A stretch of DNA of 40,602 nucleotides from an uncultured Prevotellaceae bacterium (GCA_902800435.1 CADCEQ010000020.1:1-40602); one strand, 5' to 3'. Shown: positions 9,342-17,166, counted from the first letter of the stretch. Translations and numbers: made by a program. The notes: generated by a model not told the origin, from the sequence alone.

Positions 9342-12300
9342 TTGACAGTAGAAGAACTATACGAACGCTGCCTGGAACTGGCGACGACGGAACCGTCGGC
9401 AGCTGGCAACCGCTTTATGCACGAGACGCTGGTACTGTGCTGCGCCGAGGGGCTGAAGTCGGCGGGTACGGGCTTCGGCAACCTGTTCTCGCAGGTCGAC
9501 TACTTGGCGAAGCGGTGCGGCATGCAGACAGCAGAGCGGATGGCGGTGCAGCAGATGCGGCGCCACTCCAACCACGCTACGGTGCTGAGCCGTGAGGAGT
9601 GGCTGCATGATGTGCATGCTCTGGCGCTGTTCGTCTCGGCGGTGTTCAAGACGGGCATTCCCGGTGAACTGCTGCAGCGGCTACCCCTCCACCCTTCATC
9701 CACCGCCCAACACCCATCACCCAACACCCGCTACCTGCGCTGCGTCGTCAGCCGCTTCGACGGGCAGACCATCTGGGCCGACACTGCCGACGGCGGGCAC
9801 GTCGAGGTGGACTATTCGGAGCATGAGTACCTGCGCAAGATGCTGCGCGAGGGGATGCAGCTGAACCTGCTCGACAGTCACGCTGAGGGAGAGCGTGTGC
9901 AGCCCGGCCTGGTGGTGGTAGAGCCCGACTTCCTGCTTGACATCTCGGCGCTGGCCCACTGCTTCCAGGGCAGCTACGGGCACCACCCGCTCTTCTACAC
10001 CGCCGAACGGCTCAGGCCCCGCGGCAACTCGCAGGCGATGCTCCTGGGTAACTTTGCCGGGGCGGCACTCGACGACATCATCCACGACAGCGAGGCGCCG
10101 CTGAGCGACACGATGAACAGCTTCTTCCGCGAGCAGGCGCTGCAATTCACCACCTGCGACGACTTCAACCCCCAGCGGTTTGTCGACGATGCCCGCCAGC
10201 AGTCGGCAAACATCCGCGAGGCCGTCGAGGCACTCTTCGGCCAGGACTACGACCGCCAGAAGGCGCTGCTCGAGCCGTCGTTCGTCTGCGAACGGCTGGG
10301 CCTGCAGGGGCGTGTCGACCTGATGACCAGCGACATGCGACTGCTGGTGGAGCAGAAGTCGGGCAAGAACTACAACCTCGAGCGCAACGCCCGGCCGACG
10401 GGCACCGGCCTGCAGAAGGAGGAGCACTACGTGCAGCTGCTGCTCTACTACGGCATACTGCGCTATAACTTCGGGCGCACCGACTCGCAGGTCGACATCC
10501 GCCTGCTCTACTCGCGCTACCCCGCCGCCCGCGGACTGCTCTACGTCAACTTCTACCGCGAGCTGTTCCGCGAGGCCATCCGTCTGCGCAACCGGATTGT
10601 GGCCACCGAGATGCTCATTGCCCGCGAGGGCTTCGGCCGCATCCTGCCGCTGCTGCGCGCCGACGTCGTCTTCAAGGGTGCCGAGCGCGACGGCTACTTC
10701 CACCGCTACATCGAGCCCCAATTGTCAATTCTCAATTCCCAATTCTCAATTCTGACTCCCACCGAGCGTGCCTACTACGAGCGCATGATGACCTTCGTCT
10801 ACCGCGAACAGCTGCTGGCGAAGGTTGGCCGGCAGGAGGGGCAGGGCGGTGCCGTGAGCGACCTGTGGAACATGCCGCTGGCCGAGAAGCAGGAGACGGG
10901 CAACATCATACTGGGCAACGAGGCGAACCCCACGCTGAACTTCCGCCGGGGCGACATGGTCTATCTCTACAACTACGACGGCGACGAGCCCGACGTGCGC
11001 AAGGCTATATTATATAAAGGTACGATAGAGCAGATGGGCAGCGACGGCGTGAAGGTTAGGCTCGCCGACGAGCAGCAGGGCATCGACCCGATGAAGCAGG
11101 GGCGCTGGGCCATCGAGCACGCCGGCAGCGACATGAACACCACGAGTGCCATCAAGAGTCTGCACCAGTTCATCACGTCGGCCCCCCGCAAGCGGGCACT
11201 CCTCTTGGGCCAGCGCGAGCCCGAGGCCGACACATCGCTGCGGCTGTCGCGCCCGTACCATCCGCACTACGACGACGTGCTGCTGCGCGCCAAGCAGGCC
11301 CGCGACTACTTCCTGCTGGTCGGACCGCCGGGAACGGGCAAGACGTCGATGGCGCTCCGGTTTATGGTGGAGGAGGAACTCACCACCCAACACCCATCAA
11401 CCGCCACCCTCCTCCTCATGAGCTACACGAACCGCGCCGTCGACGAGATCTGCGCCATGCTGGAGGACAGCGGGCAGGACTACCTGCGCATAGGCAACGA
11501 GACATCGTGCGACCCGCGCTTCAGGGACCGCCTGCTGGAGAACAGGCTCGGCGAGAAGCCCAAGCTCGACGACATACGCCGGCGCATCGAGGCCACGCCC
11601 GTCGTCGTCGGCACCACGTCGATGCTGCAGGCGCGGCCCTGGATTTTCCAGCTGAAGCACTTCGCGCTGTGCATCGTCGACGAGGCCTCGCAGATTCTGG
11701 AGCCGGGACTCGTCGGACTGCTCAGCAGCGACAGCATCGACCGCTTCATACTCGTCGGCGACCACAAGCAGCTGCCCGCCGTCGTGCAGCAGTCGGAGCA
11801 GGAGTCAAGGGTCTGTGACCCGCTGCTCAACGCCATCGGCATCGGCGACTGCCGCCAGTCGCTCTTCGAGCGCCTGCTGAACTGGGAGCGCCGCTGCGGG
11901 CGCACGCTGTTTACCGGCATTCTGCGCAAGCAGGGCCGTATGCACCCCGACATTGCCCGGTTCCCCAACGAGATGTTCTACCACAGCGAGCGGCTGGAGC
12001 CGGTGCCCTTGGAGCACCAGCTCGACACGTCGCTGCACTACGACCTGCCCTCGGACGACGCCCTCGACGACCTGCTGAAGCAGCACCGCGTCCTCTTCTT
12101 TGACAGCGACTCCCAAAATGCCCACATTGCCCATAATGCCCATAACCCCCATCCCTTCTCCGACAAGACGAACCCCGCCGAGGCGCGCATCGTGGCCGAC
12201 CTGCTGCGGCGCATCTGCCGATTCTACGGCGGCCGCTTCGACCCGCTGAAGACGGTGGGCGTCATCGTGCCCTACCGCAACCAGATAGCCATGATCCGTC

Positions 12301-12587
12301 AGGAGATAGCGCAGCTGGGTCTGCCCCAACTGGAACAAATCTCCATCGACACCGTGGAGCGCTACCAGGGCTCGCAGCGCGACGTCATCATCTACTCGTT
12401 CACCGTCAGCCGGCCCTATCAGCTCGACTTCCTCACCAGCAACTGCTTCACTGAGGACGGCCGCACCATTGACCGCAAGCTGAACGTCGCCATCACCCGC
12501 GCCCGCTGTCAGCTCCTGATGACGGGCAACGCCCGGCTGCTGCGCCGCAACCCCGTCTTCCGCGCCCTCATTGAGCAATCTTCATAA
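9342..12587 (+). CDS. Dna2-like fusion of RecB-type nuclease and SF1 helicase
   Basis: A 1081-residue protein. The middle part contains a PD-(D/E)xK nuclease signature: GLQGRVDL (Asp326) and LVEQKSGK (Glu337, Lys339), spaced as in RecB/Cas4-like nucleases. The C-terminal half is an SF1 helicase of the DNA2/NAM7/Upf1 type: GPPGTGKTS (Walker A, Lys667), IVDEASQ (Walker B, Asp780), VGDHKQLPAV, TGILRKQGRMHP, VIVPYRNQ, DTVERYQGSQRDVIIYS and NVAITRAR. The order matches Dna2, although I do not see a clear four-Cys iron-sulphur cluster. A role in DNA repair or replication is likely; a defence role cannot be excluded. The start is a TTG at 9342; no in-frame ATG lies before residue 27. Four low-complexity repeats are inserted in frame (separate entries). 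Confidence 0.85.
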   Translation: MTVEELYERCLELATTEPSAAGNRFMHETLVLCCAEGLKSAGTGFGNLFSQVDYLAKRCGMQTAERMAVQQMRRHSNHATVLSREEWLHDVHALALFVSAVFKTGIPGELLQRLPLHPSSTAQHPSPNTRYLRCVVSRFDGQTIWADTADGGHVEVDYSEHEYLRKMLREGMQLNLLDSHAEGERVQPGLVVVEPDFLLDISALAHCFQGSYGHHPLFYTAERLRPRGNSQAMLLGNFAGAALDDIIHDSEAPLSDTMNSFFREQALQFTTCDDFNPQRFVDDARQQSANIREAVEALFGQDYDRQKALLEPSFVCERLGLQGRVDLMTSDMRLLVEQKSGKNYNLERNARPTGTGLQKEEHYVQLLLYYGILRYNFGRTDSQVDIRLLYSRYPAARGLLYVNFYRELFREAIRLRNRIVATEMLIAREGFGRILPLLRADVVFKGAERDGYFHRYIEPQLSILNSQFSILTPTERAYYERMMTFVYREQLLAKVGRQEGQGGAVSDLWNMPLAEKQETGNIILGNEANPTLNFRRGDMVYLYNYDGDEPDVRKAILYKGTIEQMGSDGVKVRLADEQQGIDPMKQGRWAIEHAGSDMNTTSAIKSLHQFITSAPRKRALLLGQREPEADTSLRLSRPYHPHYDDVLLRAKQARDYFLLVGPPGTGKTSMALRFMVEEELTTQHPSTATLLLMSYTNRAVDEICAMLEDSGQDYLRIGNETSCDPRFRDRLLENRLGEKPKLDDIRRRIEATPVVVGTTSMLQARPWIFQLKHFALCIVDEASQILEPGLVGLLSSDSIDRFILVGDHKQLPAVVQQSEQESRVCDPLLNAIGIGDCRQSLFERLLNWERRCGRTLFTGILRKQGRMHPDIARFPNEMFYHSERLEPVPLEHQLDTSLHYDLPSDDALDDLLKQHRVLFFDSDSQNAHIAHNAHNPHPFSDKTNPAEARIVADLLRRICRFYGGRFDPLKTVGVIVPYRNQIAMIRQEIAQLGLPQLEQISIDTVERYQGSQRDVIIYSFTVSRPYQLDFLTSNCFTEDGRTIDRKLNVAITRARCQLLMTGNARLLRRNPVFRALIEQSS
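9691..9730 (+). repeat. In-frame CCCAACACCCATCACC-type repeat in the helicase
   Basis: Two overlapping copies of a CAACACCC unit encode a His/Pro/Ser/Thr-rich stretch at about residues 117-129. The 16-nt string CCCAACACCCATCACC (9706-9721) recurs exactly in the fabF-acpP intergenic region (22186-22201) and, as its first 14 nt, at 11386-11399 in this same gene. Confidence 0.8.
10719..10754 (+). repeat. In-frame CAATTCTCAATTC repeat in the helicase
   Basis: Tandem CAATTCTCAATTCCC units encode QLSILNSQFSIL at residues 460-471, just after the nuclease region. AT-rich composition contrasts with the GC-rich gene around it. The type is familiar from gaps between genes in Prevotella-like genomes. 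Confidence 0.75.
11386..11399 (+). repeat. Second in-frame CCCAACACCCATCA copy in the helicase
   Basis: A 14-nt exact copy of the repeat at 9706, encoding TQHPST about 15 residues after the Walker A motif, in a position where related helicases have a variable loop. Confidence 0.7.
12112..12155 (+). repeat. In-frame CCCATAATG-type repeat in the helicase
   Basis: Repeats of CCCAnnnTG units (CCCAAAATG, CCCACATTG, CCCATAATG, then CCCATAACC) encode a run of Asn-Ala-His and Ile-Ala-His triplets at residues 925-937, between the LFFDSDS strand and the conserved NPAEARIV helix of the helicase core. Confidence 0.75.
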
Positions 12588-12628
12588 AAAAGGAAGGGCA
12601 AAAGCAATCTTTTTCCCGGAAATGTTGT

Positions 12629-12636
12629 AACTTTGC
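12629..12636 (+). promoter_or_regulatory. -7 element of the LytTR regulator gene
   Basis: TAACTTTG then CACC, 21 nt before the ATG at 12658. The -33 half is not clear. Confidence 0.6.
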
Positions 12637-12657
12637 ACCCTAAATTCCAGAAAGCTG

Positions 12658-13482
12658 ATGTCATTCCTTACCCGCACATATCCATTCAAGAAGAGTCGGT
12701 TCTGGCTGAGAGACAGCATCGTCTATGGTGTCTTTGTCTGGGCGATACTCTTTCTATTACAGCCGTTCGGATTCAGTATGTATCAAGGCAGCAAATGCCT
12801 GGTAGCCGCTTTATTCGGACTCGTCACGACCGGCTGCTATGCGCTCTATGCGTGGGCTGTCGTCGAGCCGTTATATGCTCGCGTCAAGCCGTGGCGCATC
12901 TGGCATCAGGCGAGTGCCGTACTCGGCCTGATACTCTTTATCGCCATCGGCAACTTCCTCCTGTTCTCATTCGTCTTCACTTATCCCGTCACGCTCCAGC
13001 TGTTTCTCATTTTCCTGTACTGGACTCTGATCATCGGGGTTATCATCACCGCACTGACCGTCGGCTTCGAGTATAACCTGAGCCTGAGAGAGAGGATGGA
13101 GGCAATGCTGAGCAACACGGCGGAGGAGCAGAAGGACATAACAATCACCATCCACGACAACAACGTCAGGGGGAACGACCTCACTATTCCCATCAACAGC
13201 CTGCTTTATGTCGAGGCGCAGAAGAACAACGTTTCTGTCTGCCATACGAAAGACGGGAAGCCGACAGCCACGGAAGTTCATACCACGCTGACGGCCGTCA
13301 TTGACGAGCTGAAGGACTACGAGAACATCTTCCAGTGCCACCGCTCGTTCATCGTCAACGTGAACAACATCACCTCGGCCAAGGGCAACTCCAACGGCTA
13401 TCAGCTGACGCTCGGAACATGCCCTGCCACCATCCCCGTCTCACGCTCATACGTGCCTCGGCTAAAGTCGTTTATCGCTTAG
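12658..13482 (+). CDS. Membrane-bound LytTR-family transcription regulator
   Basis: A 274-residue protein with four predicted membrane helices (about residues 20-38, 45-67, 85-105 and 110-135), a short linker (YNLSLRERMEAMLSNTAEEQ) and a C-terminal LytTR DNA-binding domain (about 165-272). Typical LytTR elements are ILYVEAQKNNVSV-like sequence (here LLYVEAQKNNVSVCHT), FQCHRSFIVNVNNI and IPVSRSYVPRLKSF. No receiver domain is present, so the membrane part may itself sense a signal; membrane-anchored LytTR regulators without receivers are known in Bacteroidota. The ATG at 12658 was chosen because the -7 element ends at 12636. The gene lies directly upstream of a TonB receptor, a likely target. 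Confidence 0.9.
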   Translation: MSFLTRTYPFKKSRFWLRDSIVYGVFVWAILFLLQPFGFSMYQGSKCLVAALFGLVTTGCYALYAWAVVEPLYARVKPWRIWHQASAVLGLILFIAIGNFLLFSFVFTYPVTLQLFLIFLYWTLIIGVIITALTVGFEYNLSLRERMEAMLSNTAEEQKDITITIHDNNVRGNDLTIPINSLLYVEAQKNNVSVCHTKDGKPTATEVHTTLTAVIDELKDYENIFQCHRSFIVNVNNITSAKGNSNGYQLTLGTCPATIPVSRSYVPRLKSFIA

Positions 13483-13509
13483 TCATTCGTCCTCAGTCTT
13501 AGTCATTCG
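13478..13509 (+). promoter_or_regulatory. Direct repeat with 20-bp period, candidate LytTR operator
   Basis: The 12-mer CTTAGTCATTCG occurs at 13478-13489 and again at 13498-13509. LytTR proteins bind pairs of about 9-bp direct repeats on one face of the helix with a period near 20-22 bp, which this fits. It lies 50 bp upstream of the TonB receptor -33 element; the first copy overlaps the stop codon of the LytTR gene. Confidence 0.5.
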
Positions 13510-13558
13510 CCGCCGGGCATAGCTTTCCGTCAGCGGTTTTAGCTGTCTGTCACGGATA

Positions 13559-13590
13559 TTTGGAGGGGTAAGAATATTGCCGTATCTTTG
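13559..13590 (+). promoter_or_regulatory. Consensus promoter abutting the TonB receptor start
   Basis: TTTG (13559-13562), a 20-bp spacer and TATCTTTG (13583-13590). Only four bases separate the -7 element from the ATG at 13595, so transcription should begin at or next to the start codon. Confidence 0.75.
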
Positions 13591-13594
13591 CGGC

Positions 13595-15646
13595 ATGAAA
13601 CATCGGATTACGCACATCGTTCTACTGCTGACGGCTGCCTGCAACCTGGCTGCGCAGACCCTCGTCTCGGGCATTGTCAGCGACGGGAAGGAACCGCTCA
13701 CCGGAGCCAACGTATTTATAATAGGTACCATCGACGGATGTCTGACCGACTCGCTCGGACGGTTCTCGTTCGCCACGTCAGCAGCGGGCGAAGTCACCCT
13801 CAAGGCCACCTTCATCGGCTACGAGGACTATACGCTGACTGCCGACGCCAGCCAGCTCGCCGACCTCTCCATCCGGATGACTGAGCGGAGCGCTACCATC
13901 AGCGAGGTGGTGGTGACGGCAAGCACCTTCAGCTTCGGCAAGGGCGACAGCTTCAAGACGATGGACGCGCTCGACGTGGTAATGGCAGGCAATTCGTGCG
14001 GCGACATCGTGGCAGCACTGCAGACGCTGCCCGGCACGCAGAAGGTGGGCGAGGACGGCAAGCTGTATGTCCGTGGCGGTGCCCACGACGAGTGCCAGAC
14101 GTTCGTCAACGGTATGCACGTGCTTGTGCCCTACAGCACCAACACTGAGAACACCGCCGTGCGCGGACGCTTCTCACCGTTTCTTTTCAAAGGCATCAAC
14201 TTCTCGCTGGGCGGCTATGGCGGCGAATACGGACAGGCACTTTCGGCTGTGCTGCCGATGGAAACGACCGATGCGGCCACAAGCGACAAGTTTGGCGTGA
14301 GTGCCTCGCTCGTCGACTGGAATATCGGCGGCACCAAGGCTTATCAGAGCAGCAGCCTGTCGTTCAATGCCGCCCTGACCAGCACGGGCCTCTACGACCG
14401 GCTGTTCTCTCAGCGCTACGACTTCACCCGCCCTTATCGCAAGCTGTCGGGCGAGGCGCAATACAAGAAGGAGTTCCAGACGGCCGGCGTGCTGAAATCA
14501 TACGTCGGCTACGACCTAACGTCGGTAGGACTGCATACCGGCAACCGCAGCCTCTCGCTGAAGGAGCACAACATCTATGCTAACGTCACTCAGAGGACGC
14601 CGATAGGCCGCGGCTGTTCGCTCTTTGCAGGTGTCGCCAACTCCACTGTGTTCAACGATATTGACAATGCGCAGACTACAGGCGACCACTACCACAACTT
14701 CCGCAACGAAGTCCACTTGAAGGCCGAAGTGCGCAAGGTCTGCTCTGACGTACTGAAACTGTCGGCAGGCGCTGAGGACTATCTCCGCAACAGCACGTTG
14801 AGCTACGATGCCTACCGCTATCAGCTCGACTACAACATCCTCGCTGCCCACGCCGATGCCCAGTGGCGCGTCGTCCCCCGCCTGTTTCTCAACATGTCGG
14901 CAAGAGCTGAACTGATGGAATCAAGCTGGCTTCTGATGCCGCGGGCTACGCTGAGCTATATCCCCAGCCCGCGCCTGCAATTCTCGTTGGTGGCAGGCCG
15001 CTATAGCCAGACGGCAGAGGACGACTATCTGGCAATGAGCCATCAGGCACTGAGCCAAGCTACCGCCGACCACGCCATCTTTTCCGTGCAGTATCGGTCG
15101 CAGTCCTCCCTTCTGCGCATCGAGCCCTACTGGAAGAAATACCGCCACCTGCCGCTGTTGGTGGAGGGCGCTTATCAGTCTTCTGGCTACGGCACGAGCC
15201 GGGGCGTTGACATCTTTCTGGAAGACCACTCGTTCAGCAAGCGCCTGGCGACCACCCTCTCTTACTCGTTCAATGACTCCGAACGGCTCTGCCTCGACTA
15301 TCCCGAACTGCGGACCCCCGACTACGTCTCGCGCCACAATTTGCGCCTGACAGCCAAATACGCCATCGGCAAAGTCATCGTCGGCCTGTCGGAATCATAC
15401 GCCAGTGGACGGCATTTCCCCGCCGGCACCACGCCACATTACAACAGCGTGGACGTGAATCTAACCTACCTGCTGAGCCCCAAGGTCATCGTCTATACCT
15501 CGCTGAACAACGTTTTCGGTCGGACAAACATCTTCCGCTACGACGCGAATGGCACCCCTGTCGTGCCCTCACGCGACCGCTTCCTATACATCGGCATATT
15601 TGTTTCACTTAAAAATAACAAAGCTTATGACATCTCAAATTTCTAA
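13595..15646 (+). CDS. TonB-dependent outer membrane receptor with carboxypeptidase-like domain
   Basis: A 683-residue outer membrane receptor. Signal peptide 1-21 (ending CNLAAQ), then a carboxypeptidase-D regulatory-like domain (GIVSDGKEPLTGANVFI to IRMTER), a short ISEVVVTA segment, a plug domain (DIVAALQTLPGTQKV, LYVRGGAHDECQTFVNG) and a beta-barrel with alternating aromatic strands ending in Phe. It is shorter than SusC proteins and has no SusD partner here, so the cargo may be a metal complex or small molecule rather than a glycan; this is inference. ATG 13595 is preferred to 13577 because the signal peptide starts there and 13577 lies inside the promoter. It overlaps the next gene by 20 nt. 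Confidence 0.9.
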   Translation: MKHRITHIVLLLTAACNLAAQTLVSGIVSDGKEPLTGANVFIIGTIDGCLTDSLGRFSFATSAAGEVTLKATFIGYEDYTLTADASQLADLSIRMTERSATISEVVVTASTFSFGKGDSFKTMDALDVVMAGNSCGDIVAALQTLPGTQKVGEDGKLYVRGGAHDECQTFVNGMHVLVPYSTNTENTAVRGRFSPFLFKGINFSLGGYGGEYGQALSAVLPMETTDAATSDKFGVSASLVDWNIGGTKAYQSSSLSFNAALTSTGLYDRLFSQRYDFTRPYRKLSGEAQYKKEFQTAGVLKSYVGYDLTSVGLHTGNRSLSLKEHNIYANVTQRTPIGRGCSLFAGVANSTVFNDIDNAQTTGDHYHNFRNEVHLKAEVRKVCSDVLKLSAGAEDYLRNSTLSYDAYRYQLDYNILAAHADAQWRVVPRLFLNMSARAELMESSWLLMPRATLSYIPSPRLQFSLVAGRYSQTAEDDYLAMSHQALSQATADHAIFSVQYRSQSSLLRIEPYWKKYRHLPLLVEGAYQSSGYGTSRGVDIFLEDHSFSKRLATTLSYSFNDSERLCLDYPELRTPDYVSRHNLRLTAKYAIGKVIVGLSESYASGRHFPAGTTPHYNSVDVNLTYLLSPKVIVYTSLNNVFGRTNIFRYDANGTPVVPSRDRFLYIGIFVSLKNNKAYDISNF

Positions 15647-16160
15647 ACAACGCGTGTTAGTTATCGCCCTCTTCGTAATGGCAAGTCTTGGAACCTTTGC
15701 CCAGCAGCCTGTGCAGATGCAGGCGCTCATCGGCCAGTCGCTCGCCAAACTGCAGCAACCGACGCCCGAGGCTTTCGTCAACTGCATTGCGGAAATGAAG
15801 CGCATCGAGGCCATGTTTCCTGACAGCATCCAGCCCAAGTACCAGATGGCCTTGCAGAGTCTGAATTTCTCTGTGATGAATCCCCACGCCCCGCAGACCG
15901 AGAACCTTCTGAAGGAAGCGGAACAGGCAATCACGACATTGGAGCAGATGACGTCTGCCGACCCGTCTGACGTCTGCACCCTCCGCGGCTTCCTCTACAT
16001 GGTGCGCATCGTGCAGAACCCCGCCCAGAACGGCCAGCGCTACTACATCGACGTGATGCAGAACTACGAGAAAGCCTTGAAGCTCAATCCCGGAAACCAG
16101 CTTGCCCGCCAGCTGCAGCAGAAATTCTTCGAAGGAATGAAGCAACAGACCGGGGGATAA
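15627..16160 (+). CDS. Small exported TPR-like protein, function unknown
   Basis: A 177-residue protein with a signal peptide (about 1-25, ending GTFAQ) and an all-helical mature part. The C-terminal half (IDVMQNYEKALKLNPGNQLA) resembles one tetratricopeptide motif. The ATG at 15627 is chosen over upstream starts because the signal peptide begins there; it lies 20 nt inside the end of the TonB receptor gene, so the two are translationally coupled and probably act together in the periplasm. I do not recognise a named family. Confidence 0.75.
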   Translation: MTSQISKQRVLVIALFVMASLGTFAQQPVQMQALIGQSLAKLQQPTPEAFVNCIAEMKRIEAMFPDSIQPKYQMALQSLNFSVMNPHAPQTENLLKEAEQAITTLEQMTSADPSDVCTLRGFLYMVRIVQNPAQNGQRYYIDVMQNYEKALKLNPGNQLARQLQQKFFEGMKQQTGG

Positions 16161-16380
16161 ATGCATCGTAATTTGTCTTGCTACCGCCATAGTTTTTCTT
16201 GGTTTTAAAGTGAATAGTTAGTTCGGCTAAGTGGCTTAGTTAGTCGTGCTAAGTGGCCGGGTTTGCACTTCTAAGTCGCCGCTTGTCTCTACAGGTGCTA
16301 AGGTACGACATTCTCATTGCGGTCTACGAATCACGAGGCGATTATATTTTATTATTGCACAAAAAAGCGGGGTGCTGCGG
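16161..16380. other. Non-coding stretch with short direct repeats
   Basis: No credible gene. CTAAGTGGC occurs at 16227-16235 and 16249-16257 within TTAG-rich sequence. The short open frames here have no family resemblance or codon bias and are not called. It leads into the nested palindrome at 16381-16532. Confidence 0.6.
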
Positions 16381-16532
16381 TCATTTGGTCATTTGGTCAT
16401 TTGTCAAAATCGAAAACAGACAATGTCATAATCGGCACTATATATAAATATTAAAATATTTATATATAGTGAGCAAATAACCGCGTTCCCGAAATCGATT
16501 TTGACCAAAATGACCATGACCAAATGACCACG
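16381..16532. repeat. Nested palindrome with a 36-bp perfect core
   Basis: The core (16436-16471) has 17-bp arms, CACTATATATAAATATT and its exact complement, around a 2-nt centre. Outside it, GTCAAAATCG (16403-16412) pairs with CGATTTTGAC (16496-16505). Farther out, TCATTTGG units repeated three times on the left (16381-16403) face GACCAAAATGACC and GACCAAATGACC on the right. The whole 150 bp can fold back on itself. It could be a MITE-like remnant, a cruciform or a two-way terminator. Confidence 0.85.
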
Positions 16533-16542
16533 AATGGCGAGT

Positions 16543-16694
16543 GCTAGGGGCGAGTGGAGGTCTGAACAAGCGAATCATCCATTGTTCAGACCCCTCCTAA
16601 CCTCCCCTGACTCAGGGGAGGAATCCGACCCGCCCATAATTCCCCTCCTGAGTTAAGAGGGGCTAGGGGAGGTCTGAAGAGGCGAATCATCATT
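16543..16694. repeat. GC-rich interspersed palindromic repeat (REP-like)
   Basis: GCTAGGGG, then AGGTCTGAA, then GCGAATCATC occurs in two direct copies (16543-16580 and 16662-16692). Between them are an inverted pair GGTCTGAACA/TGTTCAGACC (16559-16568 and 16583-16592) and a 21-bp perfect odd palindrome with arms CCTCCCCTGA/TCAGGGGAGG (16601-16621). A related CCTCCCCCT/GGGGGGAG string is found in frame at 35965-36000. Confidence 0.8.
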
Positions 16695-16903
16695 TCCTGT
16701 TGGATTTTGCGTGGATTTAAGGTTCAATACTCAGTGTTAGGCAAAATGCGTCCTTACACAATTGTGAACACAGTGCGTTCGCAATTAAAATGGAGTCAGC
16801 ATGGACTCAGGTTACTCAGGGAAAATTTTCCCTCAGTTCTTACCAAGACGCTACGGGGCGCACACTGCCACGGTTCTTCGAGCCACGCCTTGAATCAGGG
16901 CAC
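16695..16903. other. Non-coding stretch with a small palindrome
   Basis: I see no gene. The only structure is a 14-bp perfect palindrome GGGAAAATTTTCCC (16819-16832) flanked by CTCA/TCAG, and a 10-bp palindrome CACAATTGTG near 16757. Confidence 0.5.
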
Positions 16904-16931
16904 AAAAAAAGCTTCCCGGCGGGGGAAGCTT
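16904..16931 (-). terminator. Minus-strand Rho-independent terminator
   Basis: Read on the minus strand: AAGCTTCCC, a 5-nt loop, GGGAAGCTT, then a run of T (seven A on the plus strand, 16904-16910). It follows the small ORF stop at 16945 by 13 nt. Confidence 0.85.
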
Positions 16932-16944
16932 CGGTTGGTGAATC

Positions 16945-17166
16945 CTAACAATCTCTACAAGGCTGGAATAAAAGAATGAAAGGCATCCGACACTCATAGT
17001 CAACCGGGTGGTAGTGCGATGTGCAGCATGAACAGTGCATGCGAGTAAGGACGTGCTGAGCCTGCGCCGTAACAGTTCCTGAATCGAACAGATTGCTGCC
17101 GGCTCCGGACAGCGGCCATGATTGGGTTTCCAGTTCGCCCTGTGAATGCGGATGCCAGTTTGTCAC
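16945..17166 (-). CDS. Small hypothetical protein coupled to the DIP1984 gene
   Basis: A 73-residue ORF starting with GTG; its GTGA overlaps the stop of the DIP1984 gene, and it ends 13 nt before a strong terminator. That fit between two signals is the main argument for a real gene. The product is Cys/His-rich in its second half (MHCSCCTSHYHP), with no signal peptide or recognisable domain. The alternative is that the segment is simply the 3' untranslated part of the upstream gene. Confidence 0.4.
   Translation of the reverse strand: MTNWHPHSQGELETQSWPLSGAGSNLFDSGTVTAQAQHVLTRMHCSCCTSHYHPVDYECRMPFILLFQPCRDC

Noticed and set aside
13577..13594. Upstream start for the TonB receptor
   Set aside because: It lies inside the promoter and would place six residues before the signal peptide.
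16381..16403. CRISPR-like short repeats
   Set aside because: Units of 8 bp directly adjacent, without spacers; no cas genes in the window.
16246..16447. Two short ORFs in overlapping frames
   Set aside because: They run through TCATTTGG repeats and the palindrome; no coding features.
16707..16979. Plus-strand ORF of 90 codons
   Set aside because: It spans palindromes and the minus-strand terminator, has no family resemblance and no normal codon bias.
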